Assembly (NCBI RefSeq): GCF_041200025.1
Contig: NZ_CP165628.1
Location: 3,658,001 to 3,722,000, forward strand
DNA length: 64,000 nucleotides
From: Rouxiella sp. WC2420
GTDB lineage: Bacteria > Pseudomonadota > Gammaproteobacteria > Enterobacterales > Enterobacteriaceae
Direction of reading: 5' to 3'
This document shows, in pieces, positions 9,222 through 18,647 of this stretch. Position 1 is the first letter of the stretch. Each line of letters begins with the position of its first letter. A program made the position numbers and the translations under genes. The notes beneath the pieces were generated by a model. That model saw only the letters and a list, made by a program, of their open reading frames with translations, did not search any database and was not told where the DNA came from.

Positions 9222-10628
9222 ATGCAAAACGAGACAGAAATCATTGCAAAAACGGAAGAAGAAACACCGGAACATTTGCGCCGAAATTTAAGCAATCGGC
9301 ATATTCAGTTGATCGCCATCGGGGGTGCCATTGGTACCGGCCTGTTTATGGGCTCTGGCAAAACGATCAGCCTCGCCGGCCCTTCTATCATCTTCGTTTA
9401 TATGATCATCGGCTTTATGCTGTTTTTCGTGATGCGTGCGATGGGTGAATTGCTGCTGTCCAATCTCGAATACAAGTCATTTAGCGACTTTGCCGCCGAC
9501 CTGCTCGGTCCATGGGCTGGCTATTTTACCGGCTGGACCTACTGGTTTTGCTGGGTAGTTACCGGCATTGCCGACGTCGTGGCCGTCACGTCTTACGCAC
9601 AATTCTGGTTCCCGGGTCTTTCACAATGGGTCGCCTCGCTAATTTTCGTATTGATCCTGTTTGGGCTTAATCTCGCGACGGTAAAAATGTTCGGCGAAAC
9701 CGAATTCTGGTTCGCGATGATCAAAATTGTCGCTATCGTCGGTCTGATCATTACCGGTCTGGTAATGGTATTGATGCACTACCAGACGCCAAGCGGTTCC
9801 GTGGCTGCATTCAGCAACCTTTGGGACAACGGCGGGTTTTTCCCGAAAGGTATCAGCGGCTTCTTTGCCGGATTCCAGATTGCCATTTTCGCCTTCGTTG
9901 GCATTGAACTGGTAGGCACCACCGCAGCAGAGACTAAAGATCCGAAAAAATCGCTGCCCCGCGCTATCAACGCCATTCCGCTGCGTATCATCATGTTTTA
10001 CGTTTTCGCACTGATTGCCATTATGTGCGTAACGCCGTGGAGCTCGGTTGCCTCTGATAAAAGCCCGTTCGTTGAACTGTTTGTGCTTGCCGGCCTGCCC
10101 GCTGCTGCCAGCATCATCAACTTTGTGGTGCTGACGTCCGCCGCCTCTTCCGCCAACAGCGGCATTTTCTCCACCAGTCGCATGCTGTTTGGTCTGGGAC
10201 AGGAAGGAATGGCGCCAAAAGCCTTTGGCAAACTGTCTTCGCGTGCCGTACCGTCCAACGGACTGATTTTCTCCTGCATCTGCCTGCTGGCAGGCGTAGT
10301 GCTGATTTATCTAATCCCTAACGTATTGACGGTGTTCACTCTGGTTACCACGGTTTCAGCGATTCTGTTTATGTTCGTCTGGACCATTATCCTGTGTTCA
10401 TATCTGGTTTATCGCCGTAAACGCCCACAGCTGCACGCCGCTTCGGAATATAAAATGCCGCTGGGGATTTTAATGTGCTGGGTCGGGATGGCATTCTTCG
10501 CCTTCGTACTGGTGCTGTTGACACTGCAAGATGATACCCGCCAGGCACTGATGGTTACGCCACTGTGGTTCGTTATTCTGGGAATCGGCTACTGGATCCG
10601 TTGTAAAAAGCAGCCAGCACTGAAGTAA
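9222..10628 (+). CDS. cycA: D-serine/D-alanine/glycine:H+ symporter
   Basis: 468 residues, 12 predicted membrane segments, APC superfamily. The opening LRRNLSNRHIQLIAIGGAIG is characteristic, and long stretches match E. coli CycA almost residue for residue (GIELVGTTAAETKDP, SSANSGIFSTSRMLFGL). It imports glycine, D-alanine, D-serine and D-cycloserine across the inner membrane. It stands as a single gene followed by a strong terminator. In E. coli the gene is repressed by the small RNA GcvB; I could not verify a pairing site. Confidence 0.95.
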   Translation: MQNETEIIAKTEEETPEHLRRNLSNRHIQLIAIGGAIGTGLFMGSGKTISLAGPSIIFVYMIIGFMLFFVMRAMGELLLSNLEYKSFSDFAADLLGPWAGYFTGWTYWFCWVVTGIADVVAVTSYAQFWFPGLSQWVASLIFVLILFGLNLATVKMFGETEFWFAMIKIVAIVGLIITGLVMVLMHYQTPSGSVAAFSNLWDNGGFFPKGISGFFAGFQIAIFAFVGIELVGTTAAETKDPKKSLPRAINAIPLRIIMFYVFALIAIMCVTPWSSVASDKSPFVELFVLAGLPAAASIINFVVLTSAASSANSGIFSTSRMLFGLGQEGMAPKAFGKLSSRAVPSNGLIFSCICLLAGVVLIYLIPNVLTVFTLVTTVSAILFMFVWTIILCSYLVYRRKRPQLHAASEYKMPLGILMCWVGMAFFAFVLVLLTLQDDTRQALMVTPLWFVILGIGYWIRCKKQPALK

Positions 10629-10646
10629 TGCCGCTGCTCAATCAAT

Positions 10647-10686
10647 GAAAAATGCCCATCGGTTTAACCAGATGGGCATTTTTTTA
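10647..10686. terminator. Bidirectional terminator between cycA and rutR
   Basis: AATGCCCATC and GATGGGCATT pair around a ten-base loop with an A-run before and T-run after, so it can stop both convergent genes. Confidence 0.9.
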
Positions 10687-10708
10687 TCGATGGCAAGAGT
10701 TGGCAACA

Positions 10709-11371
10709 TTACTCTCGCGGCCTGATACCTTGAATAATAATCTGCTGTAAGTTAGACACCGCCTGCTCAAAGAAAGCCTCGTCATCTAATGTCTGGCCGC
10801 TAATAGCTTCAATCTGCACGCCGAAATCGGCATAGTGCTGGGTGGTTGACCACAAAATAAACAACAGATGCAAAGGCTCTATCGGCGCAAGTTGTCCGGC
10901 TTTTACCCATCCACGAATAATCGCAGATTTTTCGTCAACCAGCTGTTTAAGATGAGTACTCAACACCTGTTTAAGCAGCGGCGCGCCCTGCAACATCTCC
11001 AGGCAAAACAGTCGTGAAGCTTGAGGATGGTCACGCGACACGCAAAGCTTGAGATAGATATATTCTTTAATTGCCTGCATTGGCTGCTGATCGGCATTCA
11101 GCGCCGCCAGAGGCTCTAGCCAGATATCCAGCAAGTCTTTCAAAACCGCAACGTACAAATCTTCCTTTGACGGAAAGTAATACAGCAGATTGGTTTTTGA
11201 AACGTCGGCCCGCTCGGCCACCTGATCAAGGCTGGTACCATGAATACCGTACAAAGAAAAAAACTCTAATGCCGCAGCCATAATCGTGGTCCGTTTTGCC
11301 GCCACGGCACGCGAACGCCGGCTCGGCGGCTTTTTGTTCCCGGTCGTTCCCTCTGCTGCCACTGGCTTCAT
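10709..11371 (-). CDS. rutR: Rut operon regulator RutR (TetR family)
   Basis: 220 residues. The N-terminal TetR helix-turn-helix (SLDQVAERADVSKTNLLYYF, about residues 45-64) and the RutR-type ligand domain are clear. In E. coli RutR represses the rut operon and releases DNA on binding uracil or thymine, and also touches carAB and other genes. It is divergent from rutA, with two matching operators in the intergenic region. A basic N-terminal extension (KKPPSRRSRAVAAKR) precedes the HTH, as in the family. Confidence 0.95.
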   Translation of the reverse strand: MKPVAAEGTTGNKKPPSRRSRAVAAKRTTIMAAALEFFSLYGIHGTSLDQVAERADVSKTNLLYYFPSKEDLYVAVLKDLLDIWLEPLAALNADQQPMQAIKEYIYLKLCVSRDHPQASRLFCLEMLQGAPLLKQVLSTHLKQLVDEKSAIIRGWVKAGQLAPIEPLHLLFILWSTTQHYADFGVQIEAISGQTLDDEAFFEQAVSNLQQIIIQGIRPRE

Positions 11372-11485
11372 CCTCTATTCATCGACTCTTGCGTTTGCCA
11401 AGCATAACAAAACCCTGTCATCACGACCATGCCCGCCCATTGCCCGGAATTTACTGCTTCTCACAGTCTAATCAACAGGCATTTT

Positions 11486-11523
11486 CGCACCATTTTCGTT
11501 CAATCTTGCATGATTTTCGTGCA
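11486..11523 (+). promoter_or_regulatory. Two NtrC-like sites upstream of rutA
   Basis: Two consecutive matches to TGCAC-N5-TGGTGCA: CGCACCATTTTCGTTCA at 11486 (9 of 12) and TGCATGATTTTCGTGCA at 11507 (10 of 12). Their starts are 21 bases apart, two helical turns, and they lie about 100-130 bases before the sigma-54 promoter, a normal NtrC enhancer arrangement. Confidence 0.7.
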
Positions 11524-11530
11524 GTTATTT

Positions 11531-11565
11531 TTTACCAAATGGTCCGATTTAGACCATTTGCTCTA
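11531..11565 (+). promoter_or_regulatory. Two RutR-like operators
   Basis: Consensus TTGACCA-N2-TGGTCAA. The first site (11531) reads TTTACCAAATGGTCCG and the second (11550) TAGACCATTTGCTCTA, with starts 19 bases apart. Both lie between the NtrC-like sites and the sigma-54 promoter. Confidence 0.75.
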
Positions 11566-11618
11566 CCAAAATTTAGCACACATATTTAACACATTGATAA
11601 TAAATGAATTTTAAAAAC

Positions 11619-11634
11619 TGGCATCGAGTTTGCA
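11619..11634 (+). promoter_or_regulatory. Sigma-54 promoter of rutA
   Basis: TGGCATCGAGTTTGCA has the -24 GG and -12 GC exactly ten bases apart, matching TGGCAC-N5-TTGC. It lies about 140 bases before the rutA start, leaving a leader of about 130 bases. Confidence 0.85.
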
Positions 11635-11774
11635 ATCAATACCTTACGTAGTCGAACAGCAAGGCGCAATTAGGAACCCGCAGGATGCACTCAAGCCGCG
11701 CTGTGTTGATTTGGATAGACAGGTAGTCGAAGCGCCCTGCCTAAGCCGGGCCAAATTCATTCAAGAGGTGTGCT

Positions 11775-12875
11775 ATGAAAATCGGTGTCTTTATTCCTAT
11801 CGGTAACAATGGCTGGTTGATTTCAGAAAACGCGCCACAGTATCAGCCGACTTTTGAGCTGAACAAAACCATCGTACAAAAAGCCGAACATTATAATTTT
11901 GATTTCGCGCTCTCGATGATCAAGTTACGCGGATTCGGTGGCAAGACTGAATTCTGGGAACACAACATGGAGTCTTTCACGCTGATGGCGGGTCTGGCTG
12001 CTGTGACCAGCAAAATCAAACTTTACGCTACCGCCGCTACGCTGGTTATGCCACCGGCGATTGTTGCACGCATGGCCGCGACCATTGACTCGATTTCCAA
12101 CGGCCGCTTTGGCGTCAACGTCGTTACTGGCTGGCAGAAGCCTGAGTATGAGCAGATGGGAATGTGGCCAGGCGATGAGTATTTTAGCCGTCGTTATGAC
12201 TATTTAACCGAGTACGTCACCGTGCTGCGTGACCTGTGGGGCACCGGACACTGTGACATGAAAGGCGAATTTTTCAAGATGGACGACTGCCGCGTCAGTC
12301 CGCGTCCGCAGGCCGAGATGAAAATTATCTGTGCCGGGCAAAGCGATGCTGGCATGGCGTTCTCTGCCAAATATGCCGACTACAACTTCTGCTTTGGCAA
12401 AGGCGTGAATACCCCGACCGCATTTGCAGCCGTTCCTGCACGCATGAAAGTTGCCGCCGAAGCCGAAAAACGCGATGTCGCTTCCTATGTATTGTTCATG
12501 ATTATTGCTGATGAAAGTGACGCCGCGGCTCGCGCCAAGTGGGAGTCTTACAAAGAAGGTGCTGACAGCGAGGCGTTGGCCTGGCTGACCGATCAGGCCA
12601 GCAAAGACACCAAATCTGGCGCGGATACCAATGTTCGTCAGATGGGCGACCCGACTTCAGCGGTAAACATCAACATGGGTACGCTGGTAGGTTCCTACGC
12701 CAACGTGGCAAAAATGCTCGACGAAATTGCTACCGTACCAGGCACCGAGGGCGTACTGCTAACCTTCGACGATTTTGTTCAGGGAATTGAAAACTTTGGC
12801 CAGTTTATCCAGCCATTAATGAAAACTCGCCAATATCTGCTTAATGACTCATCTGCCGAAAAAGAGGTCGCGTAA
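11775..12875 (+). CDS. rutA: Pyrimidine monooxygenase RutA
   Basis: 366 residues, luciferase-like flavin monooxygenase family. RutA opens the uracil ring by an FMN- and O2-dependent reaction to give ureidoacrylate-type products, with RutF supplying reduced flavin. Family features seen are the N-terminal [15 protein letters not shown] and [22 protein letters not shown] precedes the ATG. First gene of the seven-gene operon; its stop shares one base with the rutB start. Confidence 0.97.
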   Translation: MKIGVFIPIGNNGWLISENAPQYQPTFELNKTIVQKAEHYNFDFALSMIKLRGFGGKTEFWEHNMESFTLMAGLAAVTSKIKLYATAATLVMPPAIVARMAATIDSISNGRFGVNVVTGWQKPEYEQMGMWPGDEYFSRRYDYLTEYVTVLRDLWGTGHCDMKGEFFKMDDCRVSPRPQAEMKIICAGQSDAGMAFSAKYADYNFCFGKGVNTPTAFAAVPARMKVAAEAEKRDVASYVLFMIIADESDAAARAKWESYKEGADSEALAWLTDQASKDTKSGADTNVRQMGDPTSAVNINMGTLVGSYANVAKMLDEIATVPGTEGVLLTFDDFVQGIENFGQFIQPLMKTRQYLLNDSSAEKEVA

Positions 12876-13627
12876 TGAAAATTGTTGAAAATGCCGTGGT
12901 ACGTCGTGATCCAGGTTCGGTTGACGGCGAAGTTATTTTACCCGCGCGTCCTGAGTCGCTGGCCTTTTCCCCGCAGCAGACGGCGCTTATCGTCATAGAT
13001 ATGCAGAATGCTTATGCCTCCAAGGGCGGCTATCTGGATCTGGCCGGTTTTGACGTTTCACATACCGGCCCGGTAATCGCCAACATCAAACGCGCTATCG
13101 CTGCCGCTCGCTCTGCGGGCATTAAAGTGATCTTTTTCCAGAACGGCTGGGATAATCAATACGTCGAGGCTGGCGGTGAAGGTTCACCAAACTTCCATAA
13201 ATCCAATGCATTGAAAACCATGCGCAAGCACCCGCAACTGATGGGCAAGCTGCTGGCCAAGGGTGACTGGGATTACGATCTGGTTGATGAATTACAACTA
13301 CAGCCTGGCGACATTGTGCTGCCAAAACCGCGCTACAGCGGCTTCTTCAATACCCAACTCGACAGCCTGCTGCGCAGCTACGGCATTCATCATCTGGTAT
13401 TTACCGGGATTGCTACCAATGTGTGTGTGGAATCCACACTGCGCGATGGTTTCTTCCTGGAATATTTCAGCGTCGTGCTGGAAGACGCAACCCATCAGGC
13501 GGGTCCGGAATTTGCCCAGAAAGCGGCGATATACAACATTGAAACCTTCTTCGGCTGGGTTTCCAACGTCGACAGTTTCTGTAACACGGTAGCGAAAACC
13601 GCAGAGAAATTGAGCCAAACGGCCTGA
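12875..13627 (+). CDS. rutB: Ureidoacrylate amidohydrolase RutB
   Basis: 250 residues, isochorismatase-like hydrolase. It cleaves the RutA product to release carbamate/ammonia and aminoacrylate. The catalytic triad is present: D in [12 protein letters not shown] in [10 protein letters not shown] in [14 protein letters not shown]. The start codon overlaps the rutA stop (TAATG), so translation is coupled. Confidence 0.97.
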   Translation: MKIVENAVVRRDPGSVDGEVILPARPESLAFSPQQTALIVIDMQNAYASKGGYLDLAGFDVSHTGPVIANIKRAIAAARSAGIKVIFFQNGWDNQYVEAGGEGSPNFHKSNALKTMRKHPQLMGKLLAKGDWDYDLVDELQLQPGDIVLPKPRYSGFFNTQLDSLLRSYGIHHLVFTGIATNVCVESTLRDGFFLEYFSVVLEDATHQAGPEFAQKAAIYNIETFFGWVSNVDSFCNTVAKTAEKLSQTA

Positions 13628-13676
13628 CTTACAGACAATAAATATTGCCCATTACACTTTGAAAAGGAAAAGCATT

Positions 13677-14063
13677 ATGCCAAAGAGCATCATCATCCCC
13701 GAAGGCACCGGCGTACCCATTGCGCCATTTGTTCCCGGCACGCTGGCTGACGGCATTGTTTATGTTTCCGGAACCCTGCCGTTCGACAAAGATAATAATG
13801 TGGTGTTTCCCGGTGATGCCCAGGCGCAAACCCGCCATGTACTGGAGACCATCAAAGGGGTGATTGAAACCGCGGGCGGCACCATGGATGACGTGACTTT
13901 CAACTCGATTTTCATCACCGACTGGAGCAACTATGCCGCAGTTAACCAGGTCTACGCCGAATATTTTCCCGGCGAAAAACCGGCTCGTTTCTGCATACAG
14001 TGTGGCCTGGTCAAACCCGAAGCGCTGGTAGAGATAGCCTCCGTTGCCCACATAGGCAAATAA
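13677..14063 (+). CDS. rutC: RutC, RidA-family aminoacrylate deaminase
   Basis: 128 residues, exactly the E. coli length, when started at [10 protein letters not shown], which has AAAGGA upstream; an in-frame ATG six codons earlier lacks a good site. RidA/YjgF fold with the conserved SGTLPFD and [15 protein letters not shown] containing the active-site region. It is thought to speed removal of toxic 3-aminoacrylate. Lies 49 bases after rutB and 28 before rutD. Confidence 0.95.
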   Translation: MPKSIIIPEGTGVPIAPFVPGTLADGIVYVSGTLPFDKDNNVVFPGDAQAQTRHVLETIKGVIETAGGTMDDVTFNSIFITDWSNYAAVNQVYAEYFPGEKPARFCIQCGLVKPEALVEIASVAHIGK

Positions 14064-14091
14064 CGACACCGCGAAACAAGGTGAGAATGGC

Positions 14092-14931
14092 ATGAGCAAA
14101 ACGTCCCTGTTTTACAAAGTTTCTGGCAGTACATTACCTACGGCGCAAACTGTGGTGCTTTCGTCGGGTCTGGGCGGCGTACACGGATTTTGGCAGCCAC
14201 AGCTGGCAATGCTGGAAAAGCATTTTCGGGTCGTCGTCTACGATCAGTTTGGTACTGGCCGCAGTCAGGGCGTGATTCCGGCAGGTTATCGCCTGGAAGA
14301 CATGGCAGACGAGCTCGCCGCGCTGCTCAATACTCTTAAGATTGACCGCTGCCATCTTATTGGCCATGCATTAGGTGGCAATATTGGATTGCATTTGTCC
14401 CAACGCTACCCGGCGCTGCTGGAAAGTCTGGTGGTTGTCAACGGCTGGACAGTGCTTGATAGCCAGACTCGCCGCTGTTTCATGGTGCGCCAGGATTTGC
14501 TGCTCAACAGCGGCGTGGAAGCCTATGTGCGCGCCCAGCCGCTGTTCCTGTATCCGGCTGACTGGCTTTCAGCCCACGCGGATTTGCTGGACAACGAACA
14601 GGCGCATCAGGTTGAGCATTTTCAAGGAATGGAAAACCTGCTGCATCGCTTGCAGGCACTGATGGCGCACGATCTCAGCGATAGTCTGGACAGCATTAAT
14701 ACGCCGACGCTGGCTTTCAGCTGCCAAGATGATCTGCTGGTACCATGGCACTGCTCGAGCACGCTGGCGCGCAATCTGCCGATTGGTGAGCACTTGCAAA
14801 TGAACTACGGCGGCCATGCGATGAGCGTGACCGATAGTGAAACCTTCAACCCTCTTTTACTGGAATGGCTGCTGCGTTTTGCGAGCGATGCCAATCCACA
14901 GACTTCGGAGTCCCAATGGCCGACGCATTAA
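14092..14931 (+). CDS. rutD: RutD alpha/beta-hydrolase
   Basis: 279 residues, about a dozen more than in E. coli. Alpha/beta-hydrolase fold ([14 protein letters not shown] oxyanion region, late NYGGHAMS histidine). The nucleophile elbow reads IGHALGG, with alanine where classical hydrolases have serine; the E. coli protein shows the same GHALG pattern, so this is a family trait rather than damage. It assists aminoacrylate conversion toward malonic semialdehyde. The 3' end overlaps rutE by 16 bases. Confidence 0.93.
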   Translation: MSKTSLFYKVSGSTLPTAQTVVLSSGLGGVHGFWQPQLAMLEKHFRVVVYDQFGTGRSQGVIPAGYRLEDMADELAALLNTLKIDRCHLIGHALGGNIGLHLSQRYPALLESLVVVNGWTVLDSQTRRCFMVRQDLLLNSGVEAYVRAQPLFLYPADWLSAHADLLDNEQAHQVEHFQGMENLLHRLQALMAHDLSDSLDSINTPTLAFSCQDDLLVPWHCSSTLARNLPIGEHLQMNYGGHAMSVTDSETFNPLLLEWLLRFASDANPQTSESQWPTH

Positions 14932-15506
14932 TTGCCAGCGCACTGGCAACATTATTTACTGAAGCACGGACTCACAATGGCTGGCAGGAAAAACCGGTCA
15001 GCGACGAACTGCTGCAACAGGCCTACGATTTGGCGCGCATGGGGCCAACATCGGCTAACTGTTGCCCATTGCGCGTGGTGTTTATTCGCAGCCAGGAGCA
15101 AAAAGAAAAGCTCGCTCCTGCACTGTCGAGCGGCAATCTGCAAAAGACTCTGAGCGCGCCAGTGACCGCCATTCTGGCTTACGATCCGGCGTTTTACGAT
15201 CTGCTGCCGGAGCTTTATCCACACGGTGATGCCCGCTCGTGGTTCACTTCAAGCCCTGAGTTGGCCCACGAGACTGCGTTTCGCAATGCCAGCCTGCAAG
15301 CGGCGTATCTGATCCTAGCGCTGCGCTCGCTGGGTCTCGATACCGGTCCAATGTCTGGATTCGATCAAGCCAAAGTTAACGACACCTTCCTGGCAGAGAG
15401 CGGCTGGAAAGCCAACTTTTTGCTCAATATCGGCTATGGCGACAGCGGCAAGGTTTATCCGCGTGCGCCGCGACTGGCCTTTGAGCGCGTTTGTAAAATC
15501 ATCTGA
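14916..15506 (+). CDS. rutE: Malonic semialdehyde reductase RutE
   Basis: 196 residues, same as E. coli, starting at [10 protein letters not shown] with CGGAG nine bases upstream; an earlier in-frame start inside rutD has no such site. Nitroreductase-family fold ([18 protein letters not shown]). It reduces malonic semialdehyde to 3-hydroxypropionate, the end product of the Rut route. Overlaps rutD and precedes rutF by 23 bases. Confidence 0.95.
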   Translation: MADALIASALATLFTEARTHNGWQEKPVSDELLQQAYDLARMGPTSANCCPLRVVFIRSQEQKEKLAPALSSGNLQKTLSAPVTAILAYDPAFYDLLPELYPHGDARSWFTSSPELAHETAFRNASLQAAYLILALRSLGLDTGPMSGFDQAKVNDTFLAESGWKANFLLNIGYGDSGKVYPRAPRLAFERVCKII

Positions 15507-15529
15507 ACCAGCGAATAGCGGAGTGATTT

Positions 15530-16096
15530 ATGTCTTTGAAACCATTATCTCTGGAACCCATGCCTGAAAAAATTCTCGACATCCCGCTGACTGAACTGGC
15601 CGGGGTCGAAAAACAGGCCTTTCGCGATGCGATGTCACACCTCGGTTCGGCGGTGAATATCATCACTACCGATGGCAAGGCCGGACGTGCAGGATTTACG
15701 GCCTCAGCGGTGTGCAGTGTGACCGACACCCCGCCAACGCTGCTGGTATGCCTGAATCGCTCGGCTTCGGTTTATCCGATTTTCCAGCAGAATCAGGTGC
15801 TGTGTGTCAACACGCTGTCCGACAGCCACGAAGGGCTTTCTAATCTTTTTGGCGGTAAGACGCCGATGGAGCAGCGCTTTGCTGCCGCTAACTGGACTGC
15901 GATGGCGAGCGGCTCTCCGGCGCTCGAAGGCGCACTGACCTCGTTCGACTGCCGCGTGAGTCAGGTCACCAGCGTCGGCACCCATGATGTTTTGTTTTGC
16001 GAAGTCATCGATATTTTACGTAATGATGAAAGCCACGGATTGGTCTATTTCGACCGACGCTATCACCCTCTGATACGTCAAAAATCACAGGCCTGA
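15530..16096 (+). CDS. rutF: FMN reductase RutF
   Basis: 188 residues from an ATG with GGAG eight bases before it; about 24 longer at the N-terminus than the E. coli protein, and an internal ATG (MPEKILD) is an alternative start. Flavin-reductase-like domain ([41 protein letters not shown]). It supplies reduced FMN to RutA using NADH. Confidence 0.94.
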   Translation: MSLKPLSLEPMPEKILDIPLTELAGVEKQAFRDAMSHLGSAVNIITTDGKAGRAGFTASAVCSVTDTPPTLLVCLNRSASVYPIFQQNQVLCVNTLSDSHEGLSNLFGGKTPMEQRFAAANWTAMASGSPALEGALTSFDCRVSQVTSVGTHDVLFCEVIDILRNDESHGLVYFDRRYHPLIRQKSQA

Positions 16097-16108
16097 CAGC
16101 AGGCCTTT
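16086..16108. other. Hairpin in the rutF-rutG gap
   Basis: AGGCCTG and CAGGCCT pair around a short loop that includes the rutF stop. A weak T-rich stretch follows after a gap. It could reduce read-through to rutG but rutG is clearly within the operon. Confidence 0.4.
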
Positions 16109-16155
16109 CCTCTGTTTTTTTATCACAGCGATATTAACAAGACGTGGAGAAGACG

Positions 16156-17484
16156 ATGGCGAATACCTGGTTTCCTCAATGGCGAAAAAGGACCGGCAGT
16201 CTGGAAGGTGCAGTGATTGCTCCGGACGAGCGTTTGCCTTTAATACCAACGATTATCATGGGTTTACAGCACGCGGTAGCGATGTTTGGCGCGACAGTGT
16301 TAATGCCGCTGCTGATGGGTTTTGACGCCAATGTGTCAATCCTGATGTCAGGGATTGGGACTTTGCTGTTTTTCATCATCGTCGGCGGTCGTGTGCCGAG
16401 CTATTTGGGTTCCAGCGCCTCGTTTGTCGGCCTGGTGATTGCCGTCACCGGCTACAGCGGTCACGGCCCCAATCCGAATATTGCGCTGGCGCTGGGCGGT
16501 ATTATTGCCTGTGGTGCACTGTATACGCTGATTGGCTTTGTGGTGATGGCAGTCGGCACGCGCTGGATTGAAAAACTGATGCCGCCGGTAGTTACTGGCG
16601 CCGTGGTGATGGCGATTGGGCTGAATCTGGCACCGATCGCGGTCAACAGTGTCTCTGCCTCAATGTTTGACAGCTGGATGGCGGTGGTAACCGTGCTGTG
16701 TATTGGCGGTGTTGCAGTGTTTACTCGCGGGCTGATGCAGCGTCTGATGCTATTGCTGGGCCTCATTGCGGCCTATGTGATTTATTTTGTCATCACTAAC
16801 GTGCTCGGTTGGGGCAAGCCTATTGATTTTAGTGGCATTGCCAGCGCCGCGTGGATTGGCATGCCGAGCTTTACCGCACCCGTGTTTAGCAGCCATGCGA
16901 TGCTGTTACTGATGCCGGTTGCAGTAATTCTGATTGCCGAAAACCTGGGTCATATCAAGGCTGTTGCAGGAATGACCGGTAAAAATCTTGACCCGTTTCT
17001 GGGCCGCGCTTTTGTCGGTGATGGACTGGCCACCATGCTTTCTGCCTCTGCGGGCGGCACAGGGGTTACAACTTATGCTGAAAATATCGGCGTAATGTCG
17101 GTAACCAAGATTTACTCGACACTTATTTTCGTTGCTGCCGCCGTAGTTGCCATTCTGTTGGGCTTCTCTCCCAAATTTGGTGCATTAATCCATACCATCC
17201 CCGGTCCGGTTTTGGGTGGCGCTTCAATTGTAGTATTTGGCCTGATTGCCGTTGCTGGCGCTCGCATCTGGCTGCAAAACCAGGTGGATTTGAACCAGAA
17301 TGGCAACCTGATTATGGTCGCGGTGACGCTGGTGCTGGGGGCTGGCAACTTTTCGCTGACCTTCGGTGGATTCACCATGGGTGGAATAGGCACCGCCACT
17401 TTCGGGGCTATCCTGCTTAACGCGCTGCTTAAAAATAGAAAGCTCGCCGTTGTTGGCACGGATACTGCATTAAAAGATCACTGA
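16156..17484 (+). CDS. rutG: Uracil permease RutG
   Basis: 442 residues from MANTWFPQW with GGAG seven bases upstream; a GTG four codons earlier is less likely. NCS2 family, 12-14 membrane segments, conserved GLQHAVAMFGATVLMP, VAENLGHIKAVAGMTG and GGTGVTTYAENIGVM. It imports uracil (and possibly other pyrimidines or xanthine) for the pathway. Last gene of rutABCDEFG. Confidence 0.95.
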   Translation: MANTWFPQWRKRTGSLEGAVIAPDERLPLIPTIIMGLQHAVAMFGATVLMPLLMGFDANVSILMSGIGTLLFFIIVGGRVPSYLGSSASFVGLVIAVTGYSGHGPNPNIALALGGIIACGALYTLIGFVVMAVGTRWIEKLMPPVVTGAVVMAIGLNLAPIAVNSVSASMFDSWMAVVTVLCIGGVAVFTRGLMQRLMLLLGLIAAYVIYFVITNVLGWGKPIDFSGIASAAWIGMPSFTAPVFSSHAMLLLMPVAVILIAENLGHIKAVAGMTGKNLDPFLGRAFVGDGLATMLSASAGGTGVTTYAENIGVMSVTKIYSTLIFVAAAVVAILLGFSPKFGALIHTIPGPVLGGASIVVFGLIAVAGARIWLQNQVDLNQNGNLIMVAVTLVLGAGNFSLTFGGFTMGGIGTATFGAILLNALLKNRKLAVVGTDTALKDH

Positions 17485-17523
17485 CGACCTCAGTTTCTCC
17501 TTAGCTCATCAACTTTGATGATC

Positions 17524-17571
17524 GCCAGCAGCTAATCGGTCCACCCGTCCGATTTACCTGCTGGTTTTTTT
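17524..17571 (+). terminator. Terminator of the rut operon
   Basis: CCAGCAG...TAATCGG pairs with CCGATTTA...CTGCTGG around a short loop and is followed by TTTTTTTC, about 40 bases after rutG. Confidence 0.85.
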
Positions 17572-17625
17572 CTTTTTAATCCTCAAAAAACTATTTTAAA
17601 TCAAGAAAGTTAAGTCAAAATCTTG

Positions 17626-17719
17626 TGCTGCGCAAAGCCTTTAATGCTGCGCACGGCCCATAATGCTGCGCATGGCTTAGGTGCTGCGCACGGCCTTTAA
17701 TGCTGCGCATGGCCTTTAG
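17626..17719 (+). repeat. Five tandem copies of an 18-19 bp unit (D repeat)
   Basis: TGCTGCGCAYGGCCTTTAA-like units begin at 17626, 17645, 17664, 17682 and 17701. Inverted single copies (AGCCCRTGCGCAGCACC) recur inside each downstream 160-bp unit, so this short motif brackets the repeat region in opposite orientations. No coding potential. Confidence 0.9.
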
Positions 17720-18009
17720 CTTAACTTCAACTTCATGCGCTGCGCTTACTGGGCTGCGGCCCAGACCGCCTCAAGGGTGGCCCTTGGGCCGCCACCCTTA
17801 AGAATCCCGGGCCCCTTTTCTTGTGACCAGATTGGTGCAAAAAAAATAGATCTTTTCAGAAGCCTCGGTGCGTGGCGTTGGCCACGGCCCTGCTGGCTGC
17901 CTTCACTCAGTCGGGAGCCAAAAGCGTCTCCCTTTCCTTCGCTCAGCGTAGGCCCGAGGCCGCCAATAGTAGCTAAAAAGAAAAACCGGCAACTCTACGG
18001 CGGTCAAAA
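17701..18009 (+). repeat. Repeat A, copy 1
   Basis: Nearly identical to 18648-18968, which has a short CTTCAA-type expansion near its left end. Contains a strong internal stem (GGGTGGCCC ... GGGCCGCCACCC) and ends GGTCAAAA. The part from 17873 on pairs with 18142-18278. Confidence 0.9.
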
Positions 18010-18141
18010 CCCGATCTCACAAAGATAGGTCTCTTAGGTTTGTTCGAGACTAAATATAACTTTTGATTTCGTTTTTGAATTAATAAAACCGATATTCACA
18101 GAATGTCACCTTCAAAAAAAATTCTTGTCAGAAGAAAGGCC

Positions 18142-18278
18142 TTTTGACCTCAGCTTAGGTTGCCGATTTTTCTTTAATAGCCCTGATTGGCGGTCTCGAG
18201 GCGGCGCTGAGCGAGGGAGAAAGACGTTTTTGGCTTTCGAACGAACGAGGGGACCGCGCAGCGGCGCGACCAACGCCA
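18142..18278 (-). repeat. Repeat B, inverted arm pairing with repeat A
   Basis: Begins TTTTGACC and ends CAACGCCA, the complements of the end and inner start of the matching part of A (17873-18009). Both arms are 137 bases long and imperfectly complementary, separated by a 132-base loop. Confidence 0.85.
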
Positions 18279-18342
18279 CACTCGGTGGCAACTGAAACAA
18301 ACTCATCGTCTGGTGCCGTACAGGCAAACGACACCAAAGGGG

Positions 18343-18645
18343 CGCGGAGATGCAAGAGGGCTCGCCCTGGAGACCTCTTGCCCGGTTCCGGCACTGCCGG
18401 TTAAATGACCATTGAAATTAATGAACCGGAAAAACGCCTCGGTGATCATTGACCTTAAAAAGCCCGTGCGCAGCACCTAAAGCCCATGCGCAGCACCCAA
18501 AACGCGGAGATGCAAGAGGGCTCGCCCTGGAGACCTCTTGCCCGGTTCCGGCGCGGCTGGTTAAATGACCATTGAAATGAGTGAACCGGAAAAATTCCCC
18601 GGTGATTATTGACCTTAAAAGTTGATCGCGACCAAAGCCACACTT
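18343..18645. repeat. 160-bp C repeat, two copies
   Basis: Units start at 18343 and 18503 (CGCGGAGATGCAAGAGGG). Each has a hairpin GCAAGAGG ... CCTCTTGC and GGTTCCGGC/GCCGGTT. The first ends with two inverted D motifs; the second runs back into a forward D motif that opens module 2. Confidence 0.9.
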
Positions 18646-18647
18646 GA

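Larger units (their letters stand above)
17626..18647. repeat. Composite repeat, module 1
   Basis: Order: D repeats, segment A (17701-18009), spacer, segment B (18142-18340), two 160-bp C units (18343-18502 and 18503-18645). B is a diverged inverted copy of the last 137 bases of A. Module 2 repeats the same order. Short frames inside are arginine- and proline-rich, lack ribosome sites and occur in repeat copies; I regard none as a gene. There is no transposase. Confidence 0.85.

Noticed and set aside
14340-14390. RutD as a damaged hydrolase because the nucleophile serine is alanine
   Set aside because: The E. coli RutD elbow also reads GHALG, so the substitution is normal for this family.
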